From IMG/VR virus record IMGVR_UViG_3300017963_000439, positions 1-40,493 of that record: a stretch of DNA of 40,493 bases; one strand, written 5' to 3'. Positions 19,721 through 27,675 of the stretch are shown in pieces. The position numbers and the translations under genes are program-made. Within the stretch, counting starts at the first letter, position 1; each line of letters begins with the position of its first letter. This DNA comes from a virus. The notes under the pieces are model-generated. The model did not search any database and had not been told where the DNA came from. It worked only from the letters and a program-made list of their open reading frames with translations.

Positions 19721-20538
19721 TGACCGCAGAATTCGAGCAGACCTATCTCCCCATCGACCAGCTCCAGCCGAACGACTGGAATGCGCAGTCGATGGACGAT
19801 GTGACCTTCGACCGCCTGGTCGAGGAGATCCGGGGTGCCGAGGAGGGCGGCGTCGGCTTCATCTCGCCGGTCACCGTGGTGGACCTCGGCAATGACACGT
19901 ACCGCATCCTCGGCGGAGAGCACCGATGGCGTGCCGCTCGCGTGGCGGGCCTCAAGCGGATTCCTGCGCTCGTGTTGCCGCTCGACGACTGGGATGAGGA
20001 CCAGCAGAAGTTCGTCACCGTCCGGCTCAACATCCTGAGCGGTAAGCTCGACCCCGAGCGCTTCATCGGCCTCTACAACGAGATGGTCGACAAGTACGGC
20101 GAGGAACCCCTCCAGGAGCTCTTCGCGTTCACGGACGAGCAGGCCTTCAAGCGCATCGTCGGTCAGATGACGCAGGATGTGAAGAAGACCCTGCCGAAGA
20201 AGTTGAGCGACGAATTCACGGAGAAGGCCTCGAAGGCGAAGTCCGTTGACGACCTGGCAGGCATCGTCCAGGACATGTTCAACCGCTACGGCGACACCGT
20301 CGACCAGAGCTACATGATCTTCGTCTACGGGAAGCAACGGCACATCTACATCAAGCTCGATCGGCAGGGCCGCCGTGCGATGGACCGTGTCTTTCAGTAC
20401 TGCGCGGAGACTGCGGTCGACATCAACGACTTCATGGCGCCCATCGTCACGGAGCTGGCCAGGAGGGCGGAAAAGCAGCTCGGCGCGGCCAAGAAAGCCG
20501 AGGAGGAGCGAGCTCAGGAGGACGACATCGCCTTCTGA
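19720..20538 (+). CDS. ParB/Spo0J-like nuclease-fold protein
   Basis: This 272-residue protein has the ParB/sulfiredoxin N-terminal fold: LPIDQLQPNDWNAQ, then PVTVVDLGNDTYRILGGEHR and WRAARVAGLKRIPALVL. The GEHRWRA motif corresponds to the nucleotide-binding box of ParB-type CTPases. After a helical middle, the C-terminus ends in an acidic tail (QEDDIAF) like an SSB tip. Phage ParB-like proteins can act in partition, as nucleases or in regulation; no parA gene is in the window. GGAGG precedes ATG 19720, which shares one base with the previous stop. Confidence 0.8.
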   Translation: MTAEFEQTYLPIDQLQPNDWNAQSMDDVTFDRLVEEIRGAEEGGVGFISPVTVVDLGNDTYRILGGEHRWRAARVAGLKRIPALVLPLDDWDEDQQKFVTVRLNILSGKLDPERFIGLYNEMVDKYGEEPLQELFAFTDEQAFKRIVGQMTQDVKKTLPKKLSDEFTEKASKAKSVDDLAGIVQDMFNRYGDTVDQSYMIFVYGKQRHIYIKLDRQGRRAMDRVFQYCAETAVDINDFMAPIVTELARRAEKQLGAAKKAEEERAQEDDIAF

Positions 20539-20547
20539 GGCTCGGTC

Positions 20548-20576
20548 TTGCCGTCGCGCTTTCGGGGGGATACGCT
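20548..20576 (+). promoter_or_regulatory. Candidate promoter P3 before the giant gene
   Basis: TTGCCG, a 17-base spacer and TACGCT lie in the 89-base gap before the giant gene. The -10 box is identical to P4 at 27645 (TACGCT). ACGCT-AC-AGCGT forms a small inverted repeat over the -10. It is a pattern match only. Confidence 0.4.
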
Positions 20577-20627
20577 ACAGCGTGTCGGAAGCTACGAGCC
20601 CCGCTTACTTTCCTCGAGAGCAGTCGC

Positions 20628-23600
20628 ATGGCCTCCTACTACAAGTGCACGCCGAATCGGCTCTTCTGCTTCAAGTGGTCGAAGAAGGACCCGACGAAGG
20701 TTCAGCCGGTCTACATCACTCACGACAAGATTGGGGAGCATTACCCGCTCCTCATCGACCCGCCAGCCGATTCGAAGTGGGCGGAGAAAATCAAGGGCAA
20801 GGTCCCTCCTGGGTACCAAGGGCCGCAGGACTTGCAACCGACCTCTGGGAAGATCGAGATCGAGTCGTCGTCGCCGAACGAGCTCGCGTCTACGCTCCAC
20901 AAAGGCGTCAAGGCCGGCAAGACCTTCGGTCCGCAGGACCTGGTCAACACCATGTCCGGTCAGGGCTTCGACGTGGAAGCTGCGGCGGAGAAGTTCGGTG
21001 GCCTCGCCAGTGCCCTCGAGAAGGCTTTCGGGAAGGAGTGGAAGGCCGATTACGCGAAGGCTCTCGAGGACGGCTTGAAGCCGACGTCACTCGGTGTCGG
21101 CGAGGTTCCTCCCTCGAAGACCGAGCCAGAACCGGAAGGGCCGCCGGACCCCGAGGTGGTGGCGTCGAAGGTTCTCCCTTCGGAAGCGCAAGTGCTTGTT
21201 CTGGGCATCGACAACAAGGGCATCGACAACCTCAGTGCGGAGGACGAGAAGAAGGCGAAGGCGGCCTTCGGCAAGGATTGGGAGCAGCGCTACCACGCGG
21301 CCAAGGCCACGATCCTCGCCGGGCAGTTGGTGCCGCTCACGGCGACGCCGAACGATGTTATCCCGCTTGAGGCCGTCAAGGCGGCACGCGATCAGTTCAT
21401 GGAGATCACGGGCTACGACAAGAAGGCTGCGCATCACTTCCTGAAGACGGCCTGGCGCATGTCGCAGCCCCCGTGGCAGGACGTGAAGAAGTCGCTCTTC
21501 AACGGACTCGTGAGTGCGCACAAGCACCAAGAGAACGAGCACGGCATCCTTCCCATCCCGGAGTACCCCGCGAAGGAGATCGAAGTCGAGCCCGCGAGTA
21601 CCGTTCCGGATCCTGGCACCGATCCGGACGACGACGTGGATGTCGGGCCTGAAGCAGCTTCGCTGACGGGCTTCTCTGGCGAGGCGAAGATCCTCTTCGA
21701 CTTCACGAACGATGTCGGCTTCTCGGCGCTCGACGAAGAGGACGACGAGGAACTCGGGGAGGCCCTCGGAGGGGGTTGGAAGAACCAGGCAGGCGCGCTC
21801 AACTTCGCGTTTGACGCGTATGCGGGCGTGGAGTCCGATGCGCTGGCGGAGAAGTACGGCGTCGAGCACGACGACATCATGAAGATGTTCGACCTGCTCG
21901 GGTCCGTGGCGGACAACACGCAGAACGCCGAGGGCGACTTCTACGCCTCTTTCTCCGACGCCACGAACGGTAAGTACGACTCGCTCGCCGGCTTGGCCTC
22001 GCTTGAGCCTGGAGTCGACAAGCTCGAGAATCTGCCCGAGGAAGCGGGCATCCTTCTCGACACGGTCGACGAGCTCGGCGGTATCAAGGCGGTCTGGGAC
22101 GACCCGGAAGCGGACGAGCTCTTCTCGGAGCATTTCGGCGAAGACTGGAAGTACATGGCGGCGGGGCTCGCCATGGGCAAGGACCTCGTCGATACGATTG
22201 TTCCTGGTGCGGGGCAGGCGGCCTTGCAGACGGCTTTCCAGCAGAAAGCGGACGAGTACGGAATCACGAAGGACCAGGCGGTGATGGTATACGCCACTGC
22301 CATCAATATCGAGGGTGGGCACGCACAAGGCACGGTCGAGGCGCTCACTGCCTACTTCAAGAAGGGGTGGGAGGATGCACACCCGGACAAGGAGAAGGCC
22401 TTCCTCACGTCGCTCAAGCAGGGCGTGGTGGTTCCGATTTCTGCGGGCGGTGCGTTCTCGGCGGTCTACGCGGCTCGCGCGGAGTCCTTCACCGGGCTGG
22501 ACGGCGGCAAGAAGGCGATGCTCCCGAGCACTCGAGAGCAGCTCAAGAACCACGGCGTGGACCTCACCACCTCGGAGGGCCGCTCGAAGTTTGCGGCGTT
22601 CGGGTTGCTCGATCGCGTTCGCATCAAGGGGCTCGGGGCCAACGCTTCGGATGCGGCCCGCAAGGCGATGTGGTCGGACCCGAAGAAACTGATCGACGAC
22701 GAATCGCTTCGTCGTTCGGGGCTCCCTGTGGATGACGAACTCCGCGAGGGGCTTCACGCCGCGATCAAGGGGATTCTTTCGACGCCAGACCAGACGACGA
22801 AGAATGCGGAACTCAATGGGTTGATGAATCTCGTCCGGGTGAAGCGGCAGGAGTACAGTCTAGCGTTGGCCGAGGGAGTCGTTTCGGACCTGGCTGCGGA
22901 TTCTGGCCACGAGGCCCACAAGATTGTGGAGCGCATGAAGGCAGCGGGCGGTGATCCCCTCCAGGTGGATACTTCGGGGCTCTCCCTGAACTGGATGGAC
23001 ACCTACGAGGGACTCGCGATTGCGGGTTTGATGCAGAAGGAGGTGCCGTACGCCGTTCCGTCATCGGTCTCCACGTACAACCGGAAGATCGCTGCGGAGG
23101 CTCTCTTCACCGTGTCGCAGCAGGTCGCCTTGTTGTCCCGTTCGGCGTACAAATTCAAGAAGGCGGCAGGGGTCGCGAATGCGGGTTTGTACGCGGAGTA
23201 CTTCTCGAGTCGGGCTCTGGACCTGAAGACAGGGCAGTTCTTCGGATCCGTTTCTTCGTCCACGCTCAAGAAGTACGCAGAGGCCGCGATCATCAAGGGG
23301 CTGCCGGAGAAGTACCAGGACGCGGCGTACTTGGCGGCTTACTTCGACCCGAAGACGGGGACTTTCTCGGGAGGGGTCACCACCGAGCAGGAAATGGTGG
23401 ACGAACTCGGTGAGGACTGGAAGCTTCTGATCACGGGGGCTTCTTTGGCGGTGCAGCTCAAAGCGGCCGTGGTCGCTGCGGAGGTCATGTCGGCGGGGTC
23501 GACATCGATGGCCAACTGGCTTCCGTCGTTGAAGAGCCAGATCAAGCACGCCTTCGGGCTGAAGACGCTGTGCTCCATCAACGGCATGATGCAGGCGGCC

Positions 23601-26600
23601 AAGAACGGCCAGGTGTCCGTGGTGATGGCCAAATACAAGAAGGCCAAGAAGGTCCCGAGCCACTACATGGCCGCCCTCCCCACGTCGCAGCCTGCTGCGG
23701 GAGCGGCGTCTACGACTCCGGCGAGTACTCCGGCACCTGTTCCCCCCGTCGGCTTCAAGATCCCAGATATCCCCCCAGCCTCCGCACTCACCCTTGGTGG
23801 GAGTGCTACCGAGCTCGGCGGTATCAAGGCGAAGCAGTACGCGACGGACGCGAACCAGAACAAGTACCTTTTCAAGCCAGAGAAGGTGAAGGGCCTCGCG
23901 TCCCAAGCGGTGTCGGATTTGAGCTCCCTGCTCATGACTCCCGGGCAGTTCGTGCCGGTGAAGGTGTGTACGATCGGGGGCAAGGTGGGGGCCGTCCAGC
24001 CCATGATCGCGAACATGGGCCAGGTGCACTCGGTCGGCAGCTCCGGCATGACGATGCCGCAGACACCGATCCTGCAGATGAGCCAGGACCAGCTCAACGA
24101 CCTGCTTCGTGAGCGCGTGCTGGACTGGGCTGTCGGGAACCAGGACACGAAGCCCGACAACTTCCTGAAGGCGGGCAACGGCAAGATCATCGGGATCGAT
24201 AAGGAGCAGGCCTTCAAGTACATCCAGAGCGCGAAGCTCGAGGTGGGTGCGCAGTGCGCCCCGAACCCGACGATCTCGCTCTACGACAAGCTCTTCTCCC
24301 TCTACACGAAGGGCAAGATCGACCTCGACTTCAACAAGGCGATGCTGCCCTACATCAAGCGCGTCGAGAACATCCCCAACTCGAAGTGGATGGAGGCGGT
24401 CGACCCCTACATCGATGCGTGGGCCTCTTCGGCCGGTTGGACTTCGTCGGCCAAGCAGAGCTTCCGGGCTGCGGTACTCGCGAGGAAGAACGGCATCCGT
24501 GCGGACTTCGAGAGCTTCATCACGAAGCTCCGCAATGAACGTGGTATCTCTGGCGCGTTCAAGTTCGAGGAGGGGACCGCGCCGTCGATGGGGACTTCGA
24601 CCTCTTCTCTTCCGGTGCCGGCGATCCAGGACCTCATTCCGACTCAAGCCCCGAGTGCAGGAGCTACGCTCCCTGGCGCGGAATTCTACGAGGACGCTCA
24701 GGGCAATCGCTGGATGTACACGCCCTCCAAGGGGAAGACCGTGCACGCGTCGCTCGCGGGCGCGACGGCGTCGTGGATGGCCAAGAGGGTCAAGGACGCG
24801 TGCCCCAACGTCGGTTCCGTGCAACGCATGAAGGGTGGCAAGCTCGAGACGGGAACGTTGGCGCCCTGGTTCGAGGACACGAAGGGGAGCCTAGAGAGCA
24901 AGTCCCCTGCAGACCTCACCGAGCAACAGCGCGTCGACATCGGTGCGGAGCACGTAGCGGACTGGTGCATGGGTCAGAGCAACACGCATGCGGGCAACCT
25001 GATGGAACTCGAGGATGGCAGCATCATCGGGATCGACAAGGGGCTCGGGTGGCAGAACATGCAGACCGGCACGGAGTGCCTGGATGTCGACTGGTCGCCT
25101 CCCGGGTCGACGAAGCCCTCCTACTATTCGAAGTTCTGGAAGGACTGGACGGACGGCAAGTTCGACTTCGATGCGAAGAAGCTGGCTTCCGCAGTAGAGA
25201 GCGTCGAGAAGGTTGACGCGGCGGAATTCACTGCCAAGATCCGCCCCTTTGCGGAGGCGCTCCATCCTGGGAACAAAGCGAAGCAGGAGACCTTCATGCA
25301 GGCCGCGCGAGCTCGCAAGAACGGCATCCGGCGAGACTTCGAGGTCTTCCTCACGGGGTTGCACCGCAAGCGCTACGGGACGCAGGACGGCGTCTTCTCG
25401 TTCAAGAAGGGGTGGGTGTCCGGGACTTCGTCGTCGCCGCAGTCGCAGACCTACACGCAGACCTACTCGTCCCCCGACTTCCTCTCGGTCAAGACGAACG
25501 GCGGCTACGTGAAGCCCTTCACGGGAGACGCGTCGAAGCTGATGATCAAGGTGCCGCAGTCGGCGACGGCGGAGGCGCAGTTGAAGGCGACCCTCGACGA
25601 GATCGGCGTCACCCCGGTGGGCGATTTCATCTCCGGGCAGTACAACGTGGTGGTCCCCGTGAACAAAGCGGACTGGGATGCCGCGAGCGTGACGACCACG
25701 GAGGTGGTTACTTCTTCGTCGAATGCACCGCCTATTCTCCCGCATCCAGGCAAGCCGGAGTACGTGGCGAAGAATCCGCCGGCCCGATCGGTGCCGGGCA
25801 ACATGGACGACCTCGACAAGCTGATCGGAGACAACACGGACTGGGTCAATATCGGCTGGGGCGGCGTCGCGCTGACGGGCGATTCGGACGTGGTGAAGAA
25901 CCAGACCATGCGGGTCCGGAAGTGCCTCGACCAGAGCGGCAAGCCCTACTACGCGGTGGACTTCCGTCTGCGTGACGGAGTGCAGCTCTCGGCCCCAAGC
26001 AAGACGCACGCAGTGTGGACGAGCCCCCTGTCGGACTTCGACGAGGCCACTGGCGAATTCAAGGACAAGAGTGGTTCTCTCAAGCGCCTGCATTCGACCG
26101 CTCGCAAATGGAAGGTCGGCAACAGCGAGGCGTACGTGCTCGGCAAGAGCGCGAAGGTCTCGACGAGTGCGTCGTGGACGAACGCTCCGAAGGATGGTTC
26201 GGGTGCTGAGTTGGGCAACAACCATGCGTGCGTCAACAAGGTCCGGATGCAGCTTCGTTTGAAGCAGGGCGAGTCCTTCAGTGATGCGCTCGGCAAGATG
26301 CTCACCAAGATGGGCGGTGCGAACTTCCGCAAGAAGGTGATGCGCAATCCGACTGAGGAGGAGCTCGAGAAGCATCGTTTGATGGGCATGCTGTGGGCGT
26401 ACTCCCCGCAGGAGTCGGAGAAGCTGAAGGCTTCGGATGAGACCGTCTCTGGGCTCAAGGCGCGCTTGCTCGCGAAGGGGGTCACGGAGAAGCAACTCAG
26501 TCGCGTTGAGCAGGCCGAGATCGCGGATGGGATCACGGGCCTGGTCGAGCGAGGCCGCTGGCGAGATGTGAAGGACTCGAGCGGGAAGCCGGCGTTGCGC

Positions 26601-27251
26601 TTCTTCTCGTGGTCGCTCAAGAGCTCTGCGGCTCACCATGTCGCGAACATCCTTCAGAGCGGTATGAAAGGCCCGAACGGACGAATCTTCGGCGGACTCA
26701 GTGCGGCGGGGGAGTCCGTTGAGGGCGATCTGAATTCGGGCGGTGCGGACAGGATCACGATGCGGTCTCATTGCTCCCCGCATGACGACGTGAGCGTGTC
26801 TGGGTACGGCGGCATCGGCGGTGGGACTAGCCACGCGATTCAGTTCGTGATCGCTCCCGACCTTGCGGACCGGTTGGACCTGGTCCAGGTGACCCACGAT
26901 ACGTACGGAAAGACCACAGTGAGTCCGTCCTCCCTCAACGCTACTCCGGATTCGAGTAGCTGGTCGAGACGCGAACCTCTCCCGAAGGGGTTGATGCGGG
27001 TCGCGAATCAGTCGGCCAACACGAGTGCGGAGGTGGTCGTCGGGCAGTCGCTCGGGGCGAACTACATCTGCCGTGTGAACATCAAGCCGACTGCGTACGA
27101 TGCGCAGGGTGTCCGGAAGCAGGTCATCAAGACCCTGCGCGATGCGGGGATGGAAGAAGTAAACGGCGTTCCGGTCGAGGACTTCGTGGTCATCGAAGGG
27201 ACCGTGAAGGGCGTCTACGACAAGTACGTCAAGCCGATGGGGTACTCCTGA
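20628..27251 (+). CDS. Giant protein with tandem kinase-like domains, second degenerate
   Basis: This 2207-residue protein has no signal peptide or clear membrane segment. Residues about 130-950 carry at least six loose repeats built around an FGxxWK-like motif (residues 134, 214, 380, 503, 577, 927). After a Pro/Ala-rich linker (about 1025-1060), residues 1079-1320 form a HipA/PI3K-like kinase domain: Lys1083 in KYLFKPEK, catalytic loop GNQDTKPDNFL (Asp1173, Asn1178) and metal-binding GID (Asp1191). A second copy (about 1355-1600) aligns throughout, but Lys is replaced by Thr1365 and the catalytic Asp by Asn1452; GID (Asp1470) is kept. The last 220 residues resemble ADP-ribosyltransferase-like proteins, weakly. 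It could be an injected or host-modifying effector. Its large size and separate promoter set it apart from the replication genes. Confidence 0.6.
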   Translation: MASYYKCTPNRLFCFKWSKKDPTKVQPVYITHDKIGEHYPLLIDPPADSKWAEKIKGKVPPGYQGPQDLQPTSGKIEIESSSPNELASTLHKGVKAGKTFGPQDLVNTMSGQGFDVEAAAEKFGGLASALEKAFGKEWKADYAKALEDGLKPTSLGVGEVPPSKTEPEPEGPPDPEVVASKVLPSEAQVLVLGIDNKGIDNLSAEDEKKAKAAFGKDWEQRYHAAKATILAGQLVPLTATPNDVIPLEAVKAARDQFMEITGYDKKAAHHFLKTAWRMSQPPWQDVKKSLFNGLVSAHKHQENEHGILPIPEYPAKEIEVEPASTVPDPGTDPDDDVDVGPEAASLTGFSGEAKILFDFTNDVGFSALDEEDDEELGEALGGGWKNQAGALNFAFDAYAGVESDALAEKYGVEHDDIMKMFDLLGSVADNTQNAEGDFYASFSDATNGKYDSLAGLASLEPGVDKLENLPEEAGILLDTVDELGGIKAVWDDPEADELFSEHFGEDWKYMAAGLAMGKDLVDTIVPGAGQAALQTAFQQKADEYGITKDQAVMVYATAINIEGGHAQGTVEALTAYFKKGWEDAHPDKEKAFLTSLKQGVVVPISAGGAFSAVYAARAESFTGLDGGKKAMLPSTREQLKNHGVDLTTSEGRSKFAAFGLLDRVRIKGLGANASDAARKAMWSDPKKLIDDESLRRSGLPVDDELREGLHAAIKGILSTPDQTTKNAELNGLMNLVRVKRQEYSLALAEGVVSDLAADSGHEAHKIVERMKAAGGDPLQVDTSGLSLNWMDTYEGLAIAGLMQKEVPYAVPSSVSTYNRKIAAEALFTVSQQVALLSRSAYKFKKAAGVANAGLYAEYFSSRALDLKTGQFFGSVSSSTLKKYAEAAIIKGLPEKYQDAAYLAAYFDPKTGTFSGGVTTEQEMVDELGEDWKLLITGASLAVQLKAAVVAAEVMSAGSTSMANWLPSLKSQIKHAFGLKTLCSINGMMQAAKNGQVSVVMAKYKKAKKVPSHYMAALPTSQPAAGAASTTPASTPAPVPPVGFKIPDIPPASALTLGGSATELGGIKAKQYATDANQNKYLFKPEKVKGLASQAVSDLSSLLMTPGQFVPVKVCTIGGKVGAVQPMIANMGQVHSVGSSGMTMPQTPILQMSQDQLNDLLRERVLDWAVGNQDTKPDNFLKAGNGKIIGIDKEQAFKYIQSAKLEVGAQCAPNPTISLYDKLFSLYTKGKIDLDFNKAMLPYIKRVENIPNSKWMEAVDPYIDAWASSAGWTSSAKQSFRAAVLARKNGIRADFESFITKLRNERGISGAFKFEEGTAPSMGTSTSSLPVPAIQDLIPTQAPSAGATLPGAEFYEDAQGNRWMYTPSKGKTVHASLAGATASWMAKRVKDACPNVGSVQRMKGGKLETGTLAPWFEDTKGSLESKSPADLTEQQRVDIGAEHVADWCMGQSNTHAGNLMELEDGSIIGIDKGLGWQNMQTGTECLDVDWSPPGSTKPSYYSKFWKDWTDGKFDFDAKKLASAVESVEKVDAAEFTAKIRPFAEALHPGNKAKQETFMQAARARKNGIRRDFEVFLTGLHRKRYGTQDGVFSFKKGWVSGTSSSPQSQTYTQTYSSPDFLSVKTNGGYVKPFTGDASKLMIKVPQSATAEAQLKATLDEIGVTPVGDFISGQYNVVVPVNKADWDAASVTTTEVVTSSSNAPPILPHPGKPEYVAKNPPARSVPGNMDDLDKLIGDNTDWVNIGWGGVALTGDSDVVKNQTMRVRKCLDQSGKPYYAVDFRLRDGVQLSAPSKTHAVWTSPLSDFDEATGEFKDKSGSLKRLHSTARKWKVGNSEAYVLGKSAKVSTSASWTNAPKDGSGAELGNNHACVNKVRMQLRLKQGESFSDALGKMLTKMGGANFRKKVMRNPTEEELEKHRLMGMLWAYSPQESEKLKASDETVSGLKARLLAKGVTEKQLSRVEQAEIADGITGLVERGRWRDVKDSSGKPALRFFSWSLKSSAAHHVANILQSGMKGPNGRIFGGLSAAGESVEGDLNSGGADRITMRSHCSPHDDVSVSGYGGIGGGTSHAIQFVIAPDLADRLDLVQVTHDTYGKTTVSPSSLNATPDSSSWSRREPLPKGLMRVANQSANTSAEVVVGQSLGANYICRVNIKPTAYDAQGVRKQVIKTLRDAGMEEVNGVPVEDFVVIEGTVKGVYDKYVKPMGYS

Positions 27252-27619
27252 TGCGACTCGAGCCGAACAAAGCCTATATTGCCCGTGGGGTCGAGGAGGA
27301 TGGTGGTGTCCTCTTCCACGGTGTGGCCCTTGATGTGCGGGAGGTGGAGGTCGAAGGCTATCCGCATGCCTACCAGTTCATGATCAACTCCTACCTCTCT
27401 CCTGGCTTCGAAGTGCTTGGCGATTACGAGGAGTCCGGGGTGGCACAGGCGGTGTTCTTCGAGAAGAGGAACGGCCGTCGATGGACCTTCGAACCGCTCA
27501 CCCGCGTTTCGCTCGCAGCGGCGGCCGAGTACGTGGGCGCTGCGGCAGAGCTGATTGCCGCGTGCCCCACGGACGAGATCCTCGTGGCGTACTTTTTCGC
27601 CGAGTTCGGAGGTGACTGA
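27251..27619 (+). CDS. Hypothetical protein following the giant gene
   Basis: This 122-residue protein begins at an ATG sharing one base with the giant gene's stop, so the two are coupled. It is strand-rich at the start (GVLFHGVALDVREVEVEGYP) with a helical C-terminus (AAAAEYVGAAAELIAA). No family is recognised. Strict coupling suggests a partner, chaperone or immunity-like role for the giant protein, but that is inference. Confidence 0.6.
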   Translation: MRLEPNKAYIARGVEEDGGVLFHGVALDVREVEVEGYPHAYQFMINSYLSPGFEVLGDYEESGVAQAVFFEKRNGRRWTFEPLTRVSLAAAAEYVGAAAELIAACPTDEILVAYFFAEFGGD

Positions 27620-27621
27620 CC

Positions 27622-27650
27622 TTGACGAGCGCGCGGCGACTGGGTACGCT
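27622..27650 (+). promoter_or_regulatory. Candidate promoter P4 before DNA polymerase
   Basis: TTGACG, a 17-base spacer and TACGCT lie in the 56-base gap upstream of the polymerase start. It has the same spacing and -10 box as P3, and the same -35 box as P1. Confidence 0.5.
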
Positions 27651-27675
27651 CGCCTCCTTGACGAGGGGGTGAGGA

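Noticed and set aside
21087-26897. Several long minus-strand frames opposite the giant gene
   Set aside because: They follow from the codon bias of the giant gene. The plus-strand frame contains clear kinase motifs, while the antisense frames have none.
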